Under the pieces are notes generated by a model. It was not told the origin of the DNA, did not search any database, and worked only from the letters and a program-made list of their open reading frames with translations. This document shows, piece after piece, positions 61,201 through 64,000 of a stretch of 64,000 nt of DNA. The stretch is from Megalopta genalis (Eukaryota > Arthropoda > Insecta > Hymenoptera > Halictidae): positions 62,001 through 126,000 of the forward strand of contig NW_027476509.1 in NCBI RefSeq assembly GCF_051020955.1, written 5' to 3'. Numbering within the stretch: the stretch's first letter is position 1; every line of letters starts with the position of its first letter. The position numbers and the translations under genes are program-made.

Positions 61201-64000
61201 GTGATGTAGATTCAACTGCAGGCGAAACGAACGAGTTAGCTTCAAATCCATGCGAAACACATGATTTAGCTTCAAATCAATGCGATGTAGAAGGTTTAGC
61301 TTCAAATCCATGCGATACACAAGATTTAGCTTCAAATCAATTCGATGTAGAAAGTTCAGCTTCAAATCCAAGCGACACATATGATTTAGCTTCAAATACT
61401 TGCGACATAAGTGATATAGCTTCAAAAGCAGGAGGAACAAACGAGGTAGCTTCAGTTCTATGCAAACAAATGATTTAGCTTCAAATTAATGCGAAGTAGA
61501 AGGCTTAGCTTCAAATCCATGCGAAACAAATGATTTAGCTACAAATACTTGTGATATACATTATTTAGCTACAACTGCATGCGAAACAAATGAGTTAGCT
61601 TCAAATCCATGCGAAACACATGATTTAGCTTAAAATCTATGCGATGTAGAAGGATCAGCTTCAAATCCATGCGAAACAAATGATTGAACTTCAAACACTT
61701 GGGATAAAGGTGATATAGCTTCAACTGCATGCGAAACAAATGAGTTACCTTCAAATCCACGCGAAACACTTGAATTGATTCAAATGAATGCGATGTAGAA
61801 GGTTTAGCTTCAAATCCAAGCGAAACACATGATTTAGATTCAAATCAATGCGATGTAGAAGGTTTAGCTTCAAATCCATGCGATACACAAGATTTAGCTT
61901 CAAATCAATTCGATGTAGAAGGTTTAGCTTCAAATCCATGCGATGTAGAAGGTTTAGCTTCAAATCCATGCGAAACAAATGATTTAGCTTCAAATCCATG
62001 CGAAACACATGATTTTGCTTCAAATCAATGCGATGTAGAAGGCTTAGCTTCAAATCAATGCGATACATAAGATTTAGCTTAAAATCAATGCGATGTAGAA
62101 GGTTTTGCTTCAAATCCATGCGAAACAAATGATTTAGCTACAAATACTCGTGATGTACATTATTTAGCTACAACTGCATGCGAAACAAACGAGTTAGCTT
62201 CAAATCCATGCGAAACACATGATTTAGCTGCAAATCAATGCGATGTAGAAGGTTTAGCTCCAAATCCATGCGAAACAAATGATTTAGCTTCAAACACTTG
62301 GGGTATAAGTGATATAGCTTCAAATGCAGACTAATCAAACGAGTTAGCTTCAAAATCCACGCGATACACATGATTTAGCTTCAAATACTTGCGATATAAG
62401 TGATGTAGATTCAACTGCAGGCGAAACGAACGAGTTAGCATCAAATCCATGCGAAACACATGATTTAGCTTCAAATCAATGCGATGTAGAAGTTTTAGCT
62501 TCAAATCCATGCGATACACAAGATTTAGCTTCAAATCAATTCGATGTAGAAGGTTCAGCTTCAACTCCATGCGACACATATGATTTAGCTTCAGATACTT
62601 GCGATATAAATGATATAGCTCCATATGCAGGCGAATAAAACGAGTTAGCTTCAAAATCCACGCGATATACATGATTTAGCTTCAAATACTTGCGATATAA
62701 GTGATGTAGATTCAACTGCAGGCGAAACGAACGAGTTAGCTTCAAATCCATGCGAAACACATGATTTAGCTTCAAATCAATGCGATGTAGAAGGTTTAGC
62801 TTCAAATCCATGCGATACACAAGATTTAGCTTCAAATCAATTCGATGTAGAAAGTTCAGCTTCAAATCCAAGCGACACATATGATTTAGCTTCAAATACT
62901 TGCGACATAAGTGATATAGCTTCAAAAGCAGGAGGAACAAACGAGGTAGCTTCAGTTCTATGCAAACAAATGATTTAGCTTCAAATTAATGCGAAGTAGA
63001 AGGCTTAGCTTCAAATCCATGCGAAACAAATGATTTAGCTACAAATACTTGTGATATACATTATTTAGATACAACTGCATGCGAAACAAATGAGTTAGCT
63101 TCAAATCCATGCGAAACACATGATTTAGCTTAAAATCTATGCGATGTAGAAGGATCAGCTTCAAATCCATGCGAAACAAATGATTGAACTTCAAACACTT
63201 GGGATAAAGGTGATATAGCTTCAACTGCATGCGAAACAAATGAGTTACCTTCAAATCCACGCGAAACACTTGAATTGATTCAAATGAATGCGATGTAGAA
63301 GGTTTAGCTTCAAATCAATTCGATGTAGAAGGTTTAGCTTCAAATCCATGCGATGTAGAAGGTTTAGCTTCAAATCCATGCGATACACAAGATTTAGCTT
63401 CAAATCAATTCGATGTAGAAGGTTTAGCTTCAAATCCATGCGATGTAGAAGGTTTAGCTTCAAATCCATGCGAAACAAATGATTTAGCTTCAAATCCATG
63501 CGAAACACATGATTTTGCTTCAAATCAATGCGATGTAGAAGGCTTAGCTTCAAATCAATGCGATACATAAGATTTAGCTTAAAATCAATGCGATGTAGAA
63601 GGTTTTGCTTCAAATCCATGCGAAACAAATGATTTAGCTACAAATACTCGTGATGTACATTATTTAGCTACAACTGCATGCGAAACAAACGAGTTAGCTT
63701 CAAATCCATGCGAAACACATGATTTAGCTGCAAATCAATGCGATGTAGAAGGTTTAGCTCCAAATCCATGCGAAACAAATGATTTAGCTTCAAACACTTG
63801 GGGTATAAGTGATATAGCTTCAAATGCAGACTAATCAAACGAGTTAGCTTCAAAATCCACGCGATACACATGATTTAGCTTCAAATACTTGCGATATAAG
63901 TGATGTAGATTCAACTGCAGGCGAAACGAACGAGTTAGCATCAAATCCATGCGAAACACATGATTTAGCTTCAAATCAATGCGATGTAGAAGTTTTAGCT
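55201..64000 (-). repeat. Right arm, youngest higher-order ladder (961/1500/2010/1500/1500 bp)
   Basis: A cassette starting at AATCAAACGAGTTAGCTTC and followed by the ATCCACGCGATACACATG monomer begins near 56362, 57323, 58823, 60833, 62333 and 63833. The steps are 961, 1500, 2010, 1500 and 1500 bp. Copies are almost identical over hundreds of bases: 62341-62500 and 63841-64000 match fully. Longer repeats also exist at 3,510 bp (58241-58861 and 61751-62371) and 4,471 bp (55870-56400 and 60341-60871). The array runs off the window end inside a unit. Confidence 0.87.

Larger units (their letters stand above)
33431..64000 (-). repeat. Right satellite array, same 30-bp repeat, reverse orientation
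   Basis: Same satellite family as the left arm, but the + strand now reads TAGCTTCAAATCCATGCGAA, so the unit lies on the minus strand. About 1,020 monomers run to the end of the window without a break. The subtype order, read on the minus strand, is the same as in the left arm. Derived variants are also shared with the left arm, including the TTCCTCC variant and a 29-bp monomer with TTGAACCAATTCATG. The array begins directly at the broken end of the retroelement pol. The longest open frame (45455-46798, 447 codons, minus) is pure repeat and is not a gene call. Confidence 0.97.

Noticed and set aside
1..64000. CRISPR array
   Set aside because: The units are contiguous 30-bp tandem repeats with no unique spacers, and no cas genes are present. 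The variable middle of each monomer is a small set of recurring subtypes.
1..64000. CENP-B box in the monomer
   Set aside because: Only the TTCG core is present in some monomers. The required downstream A and CGGG positions do not match in the subtypes I checked.
1..64000. The whole window as one perfect palindrome (read artefact from an unsplit template)
   Set aside because: The arms are inverted in orientation but are not mirror copies. Sequences beside the insert differ, the higher-order ladders differ, and the CATGACAATGAACC marker is seen only in the left arm.

Overview
The window is about 97% satellite DNA with one retroelement fragment in the middle. It looks like a eukaryotic, probably insect, heterochromatic or centromere-type array. 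The evidence is roughly 62 kb of a 30-bp tandem repeat (about 2,070 monomers, about 37% GC in the consensus) and a CpG-rich piece of a BEL/Pao-superfamily LTR retrotransposon, a superfamily found only in animals. Insect (possibly hymenopteran) is inference from the style of the pol protein and the lack of CpG loss. Nothing in the window is diagnostic of species. There are no host protein-coding genes, tRNAs, rRNAs or prokaryotic features that I can support.

Layout: (1) 1-31519, satellite with the unit reading TTTGAAGCTA... on the + strand. (2) 31520-33430, a BEL/Pao fragment on the minus strand. It keeps one probably complete LTR (31520-32023), a short 3' untranslated stretch, and the 3' end of pol, open for 442 codons, with integrase zinc finger, DDE core and DUF5641-type C-terminus. 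It is cut off inside pol at 33430/33431. (3) 33431-64000, the same satellite family in the opposite orientation. The repeat direction therefore flips exactly across the retroelement.

The satellite has at least three levels of order. The base unit is 30 bp, with a strongly kept GAAGCTA box, a usually kept TCGCA box, and a variable stretch between them. Five monomer subtypes follow each other in a fixed order, giving a 150-bp pentamer that is readable in both arms and often extended by extra 60-bp pairs. On top of this lie segmental duplications with offsets of 240 to about 5,640 bp, many of them exact multiples of 30. DNA next to the retroelement (30.0-31.5 kb and 33.4-40.8 kb) and the first 7.6 kb is more diverged. 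The blocks at 7.6-30 kb and 41-64 kb are more homogenised and share derived multi-monomer haplotypes across the two arms in mirror orientation.

Most likely history (inference): a BEL/Pao element inserted in one satellite array, and later an inversion or fold-back broke it inside pol and joined it to the oppositely oriented array. An assembly misjoin is the main alternative. The many long open frames in the satellite, up to 447 codons, follow from a repeat length divisible by three and are not annotated as genes. The LTR itself carries three 13-nt stem-loops with compensatory base changes, a plausible structured element that I do not recognise.
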